DNA of 14,392 bases. Origin: Fulvivirga aurantia. GTDB taxonomy: Bacteria > Bacteroidota > Bacteroidia > Cytophagales > Cyclobacteriaceae. Location of the stretch: NCBI RefSeq assembly GCF_009711475.1, contig NZ_SMMD01000904.1:1-14392 (forward strand), read 5' to 3'. Numbering within the stretch: position 1 is the first letter of the stretch; each line of letters opens with the position of its first letter. The notes beneath the pieces were generated by a model that did no database searches, had not been told where the DNA came from, and saw only the letters and a program-made list of their open reading frames with translations. Of the stretch, positions 7,690 through 14,392 are shown in pieces. Position numbers and translations under genes: made by a program.

Positions 7690-8270
7690 TAGTACAGCAA
7701 ATGATCTTCAGAACGATTGGCCATTTCTTTTTTTTCTAAAAGTTTGCCGTTTCTATCGAAAAGTAACTCAAAGGAAGCCCAATGTACTGATTCTTTAATG
7801 GAAATCACCAGTTCGTATTTTATGGTGAGGGTATTGTCATTTTCTATTGCCCCTTGAATTACACCGGAGTCACTTTTATTAATATCTGTAAACTGCTTCT
7901 GGGTTTTCTTTATTTTAAAGTTGGCGTATTGCATGAGGTAGTCCACAATAGCATCTTGCGTGTCCTGGGGCAGCTCTGTAAAGCAATAGATCACTTCAAC
8001 ATCTTCTAATTTTCCCTCTTCAGAAAATTCAATGCTAAAATGTCTTTTGTGTAAAATTACCTTGGCTTCATAGGTAATTCTTTTTCCGTCATACTCCTGA
8101 TAGTACTTTAATTTTTTGGCTTCAGATACAAAGGGCATGAGCACACTTTGCATGTCTTTTGGAGTTTCTTTAAGCTTTACTCTACTTTCTCGTTCTATTT
8201 TTTTCTCCTGACTGTGAGCAACACTCATAATCAGGACTAGCATAAGCCCTAGAGTATATGGTAATTTCAT
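7689..8270 (-). CDS. Exported protein of unknown function
   Basis: A 193-residue protein with a clear signal peptide (residues 1 to about 20, ending AHSQ). I do not recognise a family with confidence. The mature part is alpha/beta: a charged helix near 25-55, strand pair YEAKVILHKRHFSIEFSEEGKLEDVEVIYCF (66-96), a helix QDTQDAIVDYLMQYANFKIKK, then more strands TLTIKYELVISIK and SFELLFDRNGKLLEKKEM near the C-terminus. The 'xFSxxGxLxxVE' and 'FDRNGKLLEK' hairpins resemble PepSY-like folds, which is a weak suggestion. It has one cysteine and no lipobox. It overlaps the upstream TMEM175 gene by four bases (ATGA) and the downstream DUF2490 gene by one, so the three are translationally coupled. It is probably periplasmic and may link the inner-membrane channel to the outer-membrane barrel; that link is speculation. 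Confidence 0.75.
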   Translation of the reverse strand: MKLPYTLGLMLVLIMSVAHSQEKKIERESRVKLKETPKDMQSVLMPFVSEAKKLKYYQEYDGKRITYEAKVILHKRHFSIEFSEEGKLEDVEVIYCFTELPQDTQDAIVDYLMQYANFKIKKTQKQFTDINKSDSGVIQGAIENDNTLTIKYELVISIKESVHWASFELLFDRNGKLLEKKEMANRSEDHLLY

Positions 8271-9022
8271 GCAATGGCAAATTTCTTTTTCCTGCGTTTC
8301 TCCCTAATTCTGTGAAATATTGGCATTACAAAGATATATAGCCAATAACTAAAGCCTGATAGCATAAATGAAAATCGATCTCCACCTATATTTAGCAGTG
8401 CGATGAGCGCAGATAAGACTGGAACAGCGGCCATAAATAAATTGTTATAAAAACTAGTTTTGGTATGAAAAAGCTCTAATTCACTTAGCTGAAGTCCTTC
8501 CTTACGGTTGATCGCTACTTTGTACATCCAGGCCAGGATGAGAAAAACGCCAGCTGCCCCAAATCCATAGATGGCCATGAGACTCGTGGTATCTTCGCTG
8601 GGCAAGATTTTGGTAAATAGTTCTTGAATCATCTGATTATTGCCTGTGATAAGTCCATACTGAAGTTGAAAAAGCACCTTAAATAAAAATTTGAGAGGAT
8701 ACACGTAAGTGAGCACCAGAAAAAGTAGGATGGTATTGATAGCCACAATTTTTACGTCCCTAAAACCATACCTGATAAAAAAGATATAATGCTGGTACCA
8801 GATAAGCGTAAGCAAAGTAATACAGATGGCAAAAGGTACCAGGTCTTGAAAAGATGCCACGAGCTGATCAAACGTGTTGGGTACTGTAGATGATAAAACC
8901 AATAAAGTAACAGCTAAAGCAAAAACTGCATCACTAAAGGTTTCTATTCTGGTTTGTTCTTCTCCGCGATAGGTGAAATCAGTATTCATACCTATCATTG
9001 AGTTTTTAAGGGTCTTTCTCAT
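8267..9022 (-). CDS. TMEM175-family potassium channel protein (DUF1211)
   Basis: A 251-residue inner-membrane protein with six predicted helices. The family signature RIETFSDAVFALAVTLLVL occupies residues 25-43, containing the FSDxxxA motif (Phe29, Ser30, Asp31, Ala35) of helix 1 that lines the pore in TMEM175 channels. Further helices lie near 60-85, 90-120, 145-170, 190-212 and 218-240, with a basic C-terminal tail (RIREKRRKKK). Bacterial TMEM175 proteins are single six-helix units that form tetrameric K+ leak channels; eukaryotic ones have two repeats. The ATG at 9022 is used here; an in-frame ATG at 8989 would start 17 residues before FSD and is equally credible. First gene of a coupled operon with an exported protein and a DUF2490 protein. 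Family assignment strong; ion conduction inferred from family. Confidence 0.87.
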   Translation of the reverse strand: MRKTLKNSMIGMNTDFTYRGEEQTRIETFSDAVFALAVTLLVLSSTVPNTFDQLVASFQDLVPFAICITLLTLIWYQHYIFFIRYGFRDVKIVAINTILLFLVLTYVYPLKFLFKVLFQLQYGLITGNNQMIQELFTKILPSEDTTSLMAIYGFGAAGVFLILAWMYKVAINRKEGLQLSELELFHTKTSFYNNLFMAAVPVLSALIALLNIGGDRFSFMLSGFSYWLYIFVMPIFHRIREKRRKKKFAIA

Positions 9023-9075
9023 GGTGCTAGTACTATCGCCAATCCGAATTTAATACAATCTACTGATTAGCACAG

Positions 9076-9108
9076 AAAAAGAGGCTCTTTTTAAATTTAG
9101 AAGAGCCT
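9076..9108 (-). terminator. Rho-independent terminator after the M48/OMP/lipoprotein operon
   Basis: Read on the minus strand, AGGCTCTT (9108-9101) and AAGAGCCT (9089-9082) form a perfect 8-base stem with an 11-base loop, then one C and five T residues (9080-9076). It lies 22 bases beyond the lipoprotein stop codon and about 54 bases upstream of the TMEM175 start, so it separates the two minus-strand operons. Confidence 0.85.
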
Positions 9109-9130
9109 ATGAGCCTTATGAGAAAGTGCT

Positions 9131-9706
9131 CTAATCACATATTACCCGTCCACTAGCAGTTATATCAAACTGCCTATTACGTAAAGAGACACTACAAAAC
9201 TCAAGCAAAACCTGACCATCATTATGTGTTACATATAAATCGCCAGCATATGAATCATAACTCCCTGAGAAGGGATAAACGATTTCAAGAGTAGCAACTT
9301 CTGAGTTATAATAGTCTAATTGACTTCTTAATTGATAGTCTTTGTCTTCATCCGGTAATTGATCATCAGAAAAAGAAATTGAAAAATCACCTCCTGTAGA
9401 ATTACCAGTTACTTTAAAGCCTCCTCTATAAGATTCTTGACAAAGCACAGTGAGCAAGTCTAGTTCATCGTAAGTGGTGCTTATATAATTATCCTGTAGA
9501 GACGAAGCGCATGGCGCAATCACAGGCTCTGGGCAGGGATCACATTTTCCACCACAGTCAATCTCTTCTTCATCCTGATTTAGAATACCATCTGTACATG
9601 TAGGGGCATAGAACCCTTCTTTCAACGGATTGTCTTGCTCTTCAAGGCAGCTCGTAAGTGTGAGTATAATAGCAAGAATTGTAAATATGTGTTTCAAGGT
9701 AGACAT
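9131..9706 (-). CDS. Cysteine-rich lipoprotein with a DGxxNxxExxxDCGG motif
   Basis: A 191-residue lipoprotein. A hydrophobic signal ends in the lipobox LTSC with Cys20 as lipid anchor. The residues right after it, LEEQDN, are acidic as in Bacteroidota lipoprotein export signals, which suggests surface display. Residues 37-58 form a compact motif C-TDG-x2-N-x4-E-x-DCGG-x-C-x2-C, found in many secreted proteins of marine bacteria and metazoans and rich in Asp/Asn/Glu, as in calcium-binding loops. The remaining chain (about 65-191) is beta-rich and unrecognised, with GNSTGGDFSISFSDDQLP and a C-terminal strand RQFDITASGRVICD. Apart from Cys20 there are eight cysteines (37, 51, 55, 58, 66, 89, 171, 190), an even number consistent with four disulfides outside the cytoplasm. 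It is the last gene of an operon with a beta-barrel and an M48 protease, nine bases after the barrel gene. Confidence 0.82.
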   Translation of the reverse strand: MSTLKHIFTILAIILTLTSCLEEQDNPLKEGFYAPTCTDGILNQDEEEIDCGGKCDPCPEPVIAPCASSLQDNYISTTYDELDLLTVLCQESYRGGFKVTGNSTGGDFSISFSDDQLPDEDKDYQLRSQLDYYNSEVATLEIVYPFSGSYDSYAGDLYVTHNDGQVLLEFCSVSLRNRQFDITASGRVICD

Positions 9707-9715
9707 GTTTAAAAT

Positions 9716-10438
9716 TTAAAATAGCAGAGATCCAAAGCCGAGTTTTACACTCATCAAATAATAGCCTAAAAGACTGCCGTGTACATTATATCCGGCATTT
9801 TCCTGCTCTGTCCAATCTGCGGTGTCATCGAGGTAGTTGGTAGGAACAGCCGCATAGCCAAACTCGATACCATATTTAAATAAAAAGTTATTGGCAATTA
9901 CATGTTGTTTACCAATACCATACGTAAACACAAAATGCTGAAAGTCATTAACAAAAAGGGTTTCTTTAGAGCTTTTGTCATCATAGCTGTTTACAGTAAC
10001 ATACTCTATTCTAAAGTTTTGAAACATACCGATGGGAGCGACAGAGGCTGACTCTTTAAATTTATAAACACGAAGGTTTAAGCCGATTGAGTTACCTTTT
10101 ATGACATCAAAGTTGACCTCATTGGCTTGTTCATGATTTCTAACCGTTCCTGTTTTTAATAAACTATAATTTAAACCAATCGCTACGTCTCTGTGTATTA
10201 AATACTCAAAAGTGAGCTGTGGGCGATAATTAAAAGCCAACTTGTTTATATTTTGAGTCCTTGCGATATCTTCAAAGTCAAACGTGATGGCATTATTGAT
10301 ATTCTGATTAAATAATGCAGGGGTTAGATTGGCATCCAGAAAAATAGATACCCGTTTGCCCATAAAACCGGGTACCTGCGCACTTACTAATGAGCAAAAG
10401 CTCAATAAACCGATGATTATAAGAGATGTTACTTTCAT
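9716..10438 (-). CDS. Predicted outer-membrane beta-barrel protein (porin-like)
   Basis: A 240-residue exported protein with signal peptide MKVTSLIIIGLLSFCSLVSA (residues 1-20). The mature chain shows alternating hydrophobic strands typical of small eight-stranded barrels: KRVSIFLDANLTPALF, FNYRPQLTFEYLIHRDVAIGLNYSLL, NSIGLNLRVYKF, IGMFQNFRIEYVTVNSY, HFVFTYGIGKQHVI, FLFKYGIEFGYAAVP and the final LGYYLMSVKLGFGSLLF, ending in Phe as outer-membrane proteins recognised by the BAM complex usually do. I cannot name a specific family beyond 'outer membrane protein beta-barrel'. Its start codon overlaps the stop codon of the M48 protease gene by one base (TAATG), and a Cys-rich lipoprotein gene follows after nine bases. 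A joint envelope function of the three is therefore likely; any transported substrate is unknown. Confidence 0.8.
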   Translation of the reverse strand: MKVTSLIIIGLLSFCSLVSAQVPGFMGKRVSIFLDANLTPALFNQNINNAITFDFEDIARTQNINKLAFNYRPQLTFEYLIHRDVAIGLNYSLLKTGTVRNHEQANEVNFDVIKGNSIGLNLRVYKFKESASVAPIGMFQNFRIEYVTVNSYDDKSSKETLFVNDFQHFVFTYGIGKQHVIANNFLFKYGIEFGYAAVPTNYLDDTADWTEQENAGYNVHGSLLGYYLMSVKLGFGSLLF

Positions 10439-12477
10439 TATTTACCGTGTTTTAACTTGAACAGGCTGTAATAGATATTGGATTGAAGCAGAGACTCGCT
10501 GTCCTTAAGGTTCATTTTTCTTACATCAGCACTTACCACCCTCTCTGTATCTGCATTAAAGGTGAGCGATAAATAAATAGTATCTCTATCAGGAGTGAAT
10601 AGACCCACAATACTTATCGGGGCTAAAACAGGCATAAGAATCGCGGTGCCAATAAGAATTCCTTTACCCTTTACTTTTTGAGTTACTGAGACGGCACCCA
10701 TCCATGTGATGTGGTTTACACCATACGAATCTATCACTGCCTTTAATTCATTGTGTATAGGACTTATTTTAGACGAGTCACTGGCCATAAATTTTTCTGA
10801 TAGCCACTCGTTTACCACTGCATGATTACGAAACTCCTCTATGTCATTTCTATTTATGCTGTTTGTATTGATGTAAGCGTTTTTCATCTTCAGGCGTTGT
10901 GAGGCCTTATGCACTTTTGCAGTCATGCCGACTAGTACATCTTCGCTATCAGCAAACCGCACAGCGTTTTTCTTTCGCTCATCAATCTTGATGTATAGCG
11001 GATTGATGACTAGGGTTTTATTGATTTTTGCTGGCTTTTTCTTTTTTCTTGATCTTTTGCGTGATGTAGGCTTCTTTGCTCGTGTTTTAAATGACTTTCG
11101 TAATTCTTCTTTACCGGTAATGGCATCAAATGCATGGCTGTTGAAATGACCCTCTTTATTAAATAACTTATTTTCAATGTTTTTGTCCTCGCTTTTTAGA
11201 CGGTCTACAAGATCTTGAGTCATTAGCTTAAGCTCTTCATCATTTGGGTTTTCATGGTAGAGCTCATATGTATTTTTTAAAGCCAATACGAGTCGATCCT
11301 CTAGAGATAACTCTTCGAGCAGGTAGTTAATTTTTTGCAGGCTTGCTGAGACAATTACTGGTTCGTTTTCTGTCTCCTCTTCGGAATCTTTATTTACAGC
11401 GTGCCCATACAATGCTTTGGCAATTGTCTTTTTTAAATACAGTGAATTGGGGTAAGTGTCGAGCAAATCATAGGCAAGATAAAGTGCCTCTGCAAACTGA
11501 TGAGTCAGTAAATATTGCCTGCATAGCTCTTGTGTAGCCAGTGCCTTAACTTCATAAAATTTGCTTTCAGAAATAATAAACTCTTTACCACTCTGCCCGG
11601 AATTACTCAATAGAGATAAAATGTTAGATTTTCTGGTTCCACTATTAGGGTGAGTGCTTTTTTCGTCATTATAATTTTCGTTAGCAGAGTATATTTCGAT
11701 ATCTTCCAGCTTGTATTTCGTAGGGAAATTATATCGGCCATCTTCTAAAAAACTGTAAGTAAACTCTCTCTGCAGTAGCAATTGATCAGCGGTAAGCAGT
11801 ATATCAAAAATCTGTTGAATAGAATCCTTCTTGTACCGGGTATTATTAAAAATAGACAAGCCTTCGGTATCGGCTTCTAACTCTAATTCTTTGCTAAATG
11901 AGCTCCTCGCAATATGCTGTTGGTCTTGCGAAAATTTATTGTACTCACCTTTTCCTCGCGTAATTTCTGCATTGGTTACATAGCGATTTACAACATGCTT
12001 ATTTTTATAGTGAATGATTTCGTGAGAGAGGATGAAAGCTAACTGAGCCTCATTTTCAAGCTTTGACAGCAAACCAAGGTTGATGAATATCATTCCGTTG
12101 TTCGTAGCAAATGCATTTGGAATGGGTGATTTTACAGCATAGAGACGAAGCTTCTGAAATGTCTCCTGATCCTCTTTAAGTACTTCGTAGAGTACTGAGT
12201 TTAAGTAGGAAGTAATGGGATCGTTGAATAGAACTTTACCGCTATGTAAAAACTCATCGATACCAAAATTACTGGTAAGGTAAAATTTCTTTTTACTCTT
12301 TCTCTCAAAGCGCTGATCGTCTTTTGAAATCGTAGAAACGTCCATGTTGTATTTGAAGGACGATCGTTGAGTAAAGTCGGTAGGGATAAATCCTTCCGGA
12401 AGTGGTGTTGTAAAATCTTCTTGTCCCAATGCCAGATGAGCCAAAAAGAGAAGTGAAATGCTTAAAAAATACCTCAT
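10438..12477 (-). CDS. Large exported M48-family zinc metalloprotease with C-terminal extension
   Basis: A 679-residue protein with a signal peptide (residues 1 to about 19, ending ALGQ). Residues about 85-290 are a peptidase M48 domain: GMIFINLGLLSKLENEAQLAFILSHEIIH contains the HExxH zinc site (His152, Glu153, His156); the third ligand lies in ELEAD (Glu199, Asp203); and THPNSGTRKSNI (275-286) matches the HP...R element of M48 proteins. A helical, TPR-like stretch covers about 310-440. Then comes a strongly basic tract (about 464-487), an unrecognised alpha/beta domain (about 490-600), a hydrophobic segment (606-627) and a final beta-rich tail. Simple periplasmic M48 proteins such as BepA or LoiP are 250-490 residues, so this is unusually long. 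BepA-type proteases act in outer-membrane protein assembly quality control; location next to a beta-barrel gene fits such a role, but this is inference. First gene of a three-gene operon. Confidence 0.88.
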   Translation of the reverse strand: MRYFLSISLLFLAHLALGQEDFTTPLPEGFIPTDFTQRSSFKYNMDVSTISKDDQRFERKSKKKFYLTSNFGIDEFLHSGKVLFNDPITSYLNSVLYEVLKEDQETFQKLRLYAVKSPIPNAFATNNGMIFINLGLLSKLENEAQLAFILSHEIIHYKNKHVVNRYVTNAEITRGKGEYNKFSQDQQHIARSSFSKELELEADTEGLSIFNNTRYKKDSIQQIFDILLTADQLLLQREFTYSFLEDGRYNFPTKYKLEDIEIYSANENYNDEKSTHPNSGTRKSNILSLLSNSGQSGKEFIISESKFYEVKALATQELCRQYLLTHQFAEALYLAYDLLDTYPNSLYLKKTIAKALYGHAVNKDSEEETENEPVIVSASLQKINYLLEELSLEDRLVLALKNTYELYHENPNDEELKLMTQDLVDRLKSEDKNIENKLFNKEGHFNSHAFDAITGKEELRKSFKTRAKKPTSRKRSRKKKKPAKINKTLVINPLYIKIDERKKNAVRFADSEDVLVGMTAKVHKASQRLKMKNAYINTNSINRNDIEEFRNHAVVNEWLSEKFMASDSSKISPIHNELKAVIDSYGVNHITWMGAVSVTQKVKGKGILIGTAILMPVLAPISIVGLFTPDRDTIYLSLTFNADTERVVSADVRKMNLKDSESLLQSNIYYSLFKLKHGK

Positions 12478-12658
12478 TTGAAAATTAATAAAACCACGAA
12501 GCTAATGGTTTTGCATGAAGGTGCCTATAGAAGAGTAATAATAATGTTTAAAAAATGATATAAGCGGAGTTTTGATGGGCCTTAGCTTTAGTTAAACACA
12601 TAATCAACATATTCTAATGGTTATGAGCAAAAAATTTATCCATCAAAAAGGTATGCTG
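12478..12658. other. AT-rich intergenic region upstream of the M48 operon
   Basis: This 181-base stretch should hold the promoter of the M48 operon (minus strand) and the 3' end of the small membrane protein transcript. I found no good TTTG/TAnnTTTG pair. Two small structures are visible: AAAACC (12490-12495) complementary to GGTTTT (12507-12512) just upstream of the protease start, and the 9-base direct repeat CTAATGGTT at 12502-12510 and 12614-12622. Both may be chance in AT-rich DNA. Confidence 0.4.
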
Positions 12659-12871
12659 TCAGCCACCTTTATACAGCCTTTCTATCTCTTGTCTGTCTTC
12701 TTCGGGGATGGATTGGTCCTGTATCAACCTGAAAGCATCTGATGATGATTTAATATTATATTTTTCGATCACACTATTCTCTTTTTCTTGCCTTTTCTTT
12801 TTTCTAATGACAAAAAATAGCACGACTTGTAAGGTAAGAACTGCTACAACGAAGATGATAAAACCATTCAT
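12659..12871 (-). CDS. Small single-pass membrane protein of unknown function
   Basis: A 70-residue protein: one N-terminal membrane helix (residues about 3-23, GFIIFVVAVLTLQVVLFFVI) followed at once by a positive cluster RKKKRQEKEN and a soluble tail rich in charged residues, ending IPEEDRQEIERLYKGG. The positive-inside rule places the C-terminal tail in the cytoplasm, with the helix acting as an uncleaved anchor. I do not recognise a family. Codon use and a clean ATG-to-TGA frame outside any other gene support a real gene. It diverges from the PLP decarboxylase with about 45 bases between starts, so the two probably share a promoter region. No function can be assigned. Confidence 0.7.
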   Translation of the reverse strand: MNGFIIFVVAVLTLQVVLFFVIRKKKRQEKENSVIEKYNIKSSSDAFRLIQDQSIPEEDRQEIERLYKGG

Positions 12872-12916
12872 AACGAAATACTTGTGAGTGGGTTAATATA
12901 CACACAAATTAGTACT

Positions 12917-14362
12917 ATGAGAGATAAAATAGAAAGTCTTCAGCAGCAGTCTGCAGCTCTGGAGCCAGACCAGAAAGAGCGTGCGAAAATCAGAGATGCT
13001 GTTGTAAAGGAGACGGAGAAATTTTTGAATAATATCCATGATTTTGAAAAGTCGCCCACCTATTTCTCAAAAGTAAATGGTAAAGAAATAATGGACTATC
13101 CGATCGCTGATGAGCCCATTGGAATAGAGCAATCGGTTAGGCTAATTACTGATAATATCGATAAAACCGGCATTACAGGATCTTCCGGAGGTCACCTGGG
13201 ATACATCCCCGGTGGAGGTATTTATAGTTCGTCACTTGGCGATTATTGGGCTGATATCACAAATTCTTATGCGGGGGTTTACTTTGCCAGTCCGGGAGGT
13301 GTGCGCCTGGAAAATCACCTGCTCAATTGGATGCGCGATATGGTAGGATATCCCGACACCACTTATGGCAATTTAGCCTCAGGTGGGAGTATAGCCAACC
13401 TTACTGCCATTGTAACAGCCAGAGATGCGTATAATATTAAGGGCGCCAACGTACCAGAACACGTCATATACCTTTCGAAACAAGCGCATCACTGTATCGA
13501 TAAAGCACTGCATATTGCAGGTTTAAGGGAATGCGTAGTGCGTACAATTGACCTCGATGATCAGTATAGATTAAACATACAGTCTTTAGAAGAGCAGGTT
13601 AGTGAAGACGTCAAAAAAGGACTTAAACCATTTATGATGATAGCATCTGCCGGTACTACTGATACCGGTGCCATTGACCCAATCGATGAAATAGCTGATC
13701 TGGCGGATAAGTATAAGGCCTGGTTTCATGTGGATGCAGCGTACGGTGGTTTTTTCATGCTTACCAATGAAGGCAGAAAGAAATTTAGCGGAATAGAGCG
13801 TTCAGACTCCATGGTTTTAGACCCTCATAAAGGCTTATTTCTGCCGTTTGGTGTAGGAGTAGTTTTGGTAAAAAATGGTGAATTGATGCGGAAATCCTTT
13901 AGCTATTTTGCCAGTTACATGCAGGATATAGTAGTGCAACAAGGTGAGATTTCCCCTGCCGATGTATCTCCGGAGCTCACAAAACACTTCAGAGGGCTGC
14001 GTATGTGGTTGCCGCTTATGCTGCATGGCGTGAGGCCATTTCGAGCATGTCTTGAAGAAAAATTGCTACTTGCCAGGTATGCCTATGAAGCGCTACAAAA
14101 AATGGAGCATGTGGAAGTTGGGCCCGCCCCTGAACTATCGATTGTTACCTTTAGATTCGTGCCTCCAGGCACAGATGCAAATGATTTCAATGAGGCCTTA
14201 GTCAAAGCTATTCATGATGATGGTCGGATATTTATTTCATCAACCACTATTGACGGTGTCTTCACGCTAAGACTTGCCATACTCGCCTTTAGAACACACC
14301 TCGACACTATAGATCTGATATTGGAAATTTTGAAAGAAAAGGCCAAGGAACTGTACAAATAA
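12917..14362 (+). CDS. Group II PLP-dependent decarboxylase (aromatic-amino-acid/glutamate decarboxylase superfamily)
   Basis: A 481-residue cytosolic enzyme when started at the ATG at 12917; an in-frame GTG at 12884 is less likely. Signatures of PLP fold type I group II decarboxylases are complete: GHLGYIPGGGIYSSSLGDY (92-110), SPGGVRLENHLLNWM (125-139), GNLASGGSIANLTAIVTARD (151-170), SKQAHHCIDKA with the ring-stacking His191, HVDAAYGG with Asp273 that binds the pyridine nitrogen, and DPHKGLFLP with the Schiff-base Lys305. The usual DPHKW is DPHKG here, as in a bacterial clade whose substrate is not settled. Likely reaction: removal of the alpha-carboxyl of an amino acid to give an amine and CO2, though some relatives do oxidative or other chemistry. 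No transporter or amine-using gene lies beside it, so substrate cannot be inferred. A terminator follows directly. Confidence 0.9.
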   Translation: MRDKIESLQQQSAALEPDQKERAKIRDAVVKETEKFLNNIHDFEKSPTYFSKVNGKEIMDYPIADEPIGIEQSVRLITDNIDKTGITGSSGGHLGYIPGGGIYSSSLGDYWADITNSYAGVYFASPGGVRLENHLLNWMRDMVGYPDTTYGNLASGGSIANLTAIVTARDAYNIKGANVPEHVIYLSKQAHHCIDKALHIAGLRECVVRTIDLDDQYRLNIQSLEEQVSEDVKKGLKPFMMIASAGTTDTGAIDPIDEIADLADKYKAWFHVDAAYGGFFMLTNEGRKKFSGIERSDSMVLDPHKGLFLPFGVGVVLVKNGELMRKSFSYFASYMQDIVVQQGEISPADVSPELTKHFRGLRMWLPLMLHGVRPFRACLEEKLLLARYAYEALQKMEHVEVGPAPELSIVTFRFVPPGTDANDFNEALVKAIHDDGRIFISSTTIDGVFTLRLAILAFRTHLDTIDLILEILKEKAKELYK

Positions 14363-14365
14363 AAA

Positions 14366-14392
14366 AACTCCCCGACTATGAGCCGGGGAGTT
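14366..14392 (+). terminator. Terminator hairpin after the PLP decarboxylase
   Basis: AACTCCCCG (14366-14374) and CGGGGAGTT (14384-14392) form a perfect, GC-rich 9-base stem with a 9-base loop, beginning four bases after the stop codon. A-residues before the left arm (14361-14367) would give a T-tract on the opposite strand, so it may also stop transcription entering from the right. The window ends at the last stem base, so the T-tract on this strand cannot be seen. Confidence 0.85.

Noticed and set aside
11010..11100. Lys/Arg-rich tract of the M48 protein as sign of a frameshift
   Set aside because: The frame continues cleanly through it into structured alpha/beta sequence to the stop codon, so the tract is part of one protein.
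12502..12622. 9-base direct repeat CTAATGGTT as target-site duplication or attachment site
   Set aside because: No mobile-element gene or terminal inverted repeat lies between the copies, and a chance repeat is plausible in AT-rich intergenic DNA.
12884..12916. GTG start for the PLP decarboxylase
   Set aside because: The eleven extra residues are not family-like, and an ATG with normal placement lies at 12917.
1..14392. Defence island, toxin-antitoxin module, CRISPR array, prophage or biosynthetic cluster
   Set aside because: No nuclease, helicase, reverse transcriptase, TIR, integrase, phage structural or synthase gene, and no spaced direct repeats were seen; the single deaminase looks metabolic.

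Overview
The window reads as chromosomal DNA of a Bacteroidota bacterium, most likely a marine-type member of the Cytophagales. This is inferred from AT-leaning composition, few recognisable Shine-Dalgarno sequences, and the family mix: a PadR-linked long MacB/FtsX-like permease, DUF3667, DUF2490, a secreted SUMF1-like protein, and a lipoprotein with a Cys/Asp-rich 'DCGG' motif. Taxonomy is an inference; no rRNA or other marker gene is present. I saw no tRNA, rRNA, CRISPR array, insertion sequence, integrase or phage gene. Coding density is very high and no gene-free stretch reaches 300 bases; the longest is about 180 bases (12478-12658).

Layout. Positions 1-5360 are on the plus strand: the 3' end of a PadR-type regulator, a large ABC-transporter permease one base downstream, a secreted SUMF1-fold protein without cysteines, and a zinc-ribbon DUF3667 membrane protein. 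Convergent to these is a minus-strand pair that overlaps by 11 bases: a nucleoside/guanine-type deaminase followed by a DUF2461 protein. A DUF427 protein (6514-7008, plus) diverges from the deaminase and abuts end to end with the next minus-strand operon. That operon (9022 to 7009) is translationally coupled: a TMEM175-type potassium channel, a secreted protein of unknown function and a DUF2490 outer-membrane protein. A strong hairpin plus T-tract at 9076-9108 separates it from a second minus-strand operon (12477 to 9131): a large exported M48 metalloprotease, an outer-membrane beta-barrel protein and a Cys-rich lipoprotein. A 70-residue membrane protein (minus) and a PLP-dependent group II decarboxylase (plus) diverge at about 12.9 kb. 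The decarboxylase ends just before a terminator at the window edge.

How the genes may work together. PadR and permease look like a self-contained regulator/efflux or envelope-stress unit. The two minus-strand operons both encode envelope proteins, and their tight couplings suggest joint function: one pairs an ion channel with a secreted and an outer-membrane protein, the other a periplasmic protease with an outer-membrane barrel and a probably surface-exposed lipoprotein. Neither arrangement matches a named system I know, so these are the best candidates for undescribed biology here. The rest is mostly ordinary housekeeping or accessory content, and I did not find a convincing defence system, toxin-antitoxin module or secondary-metabolite cluster.
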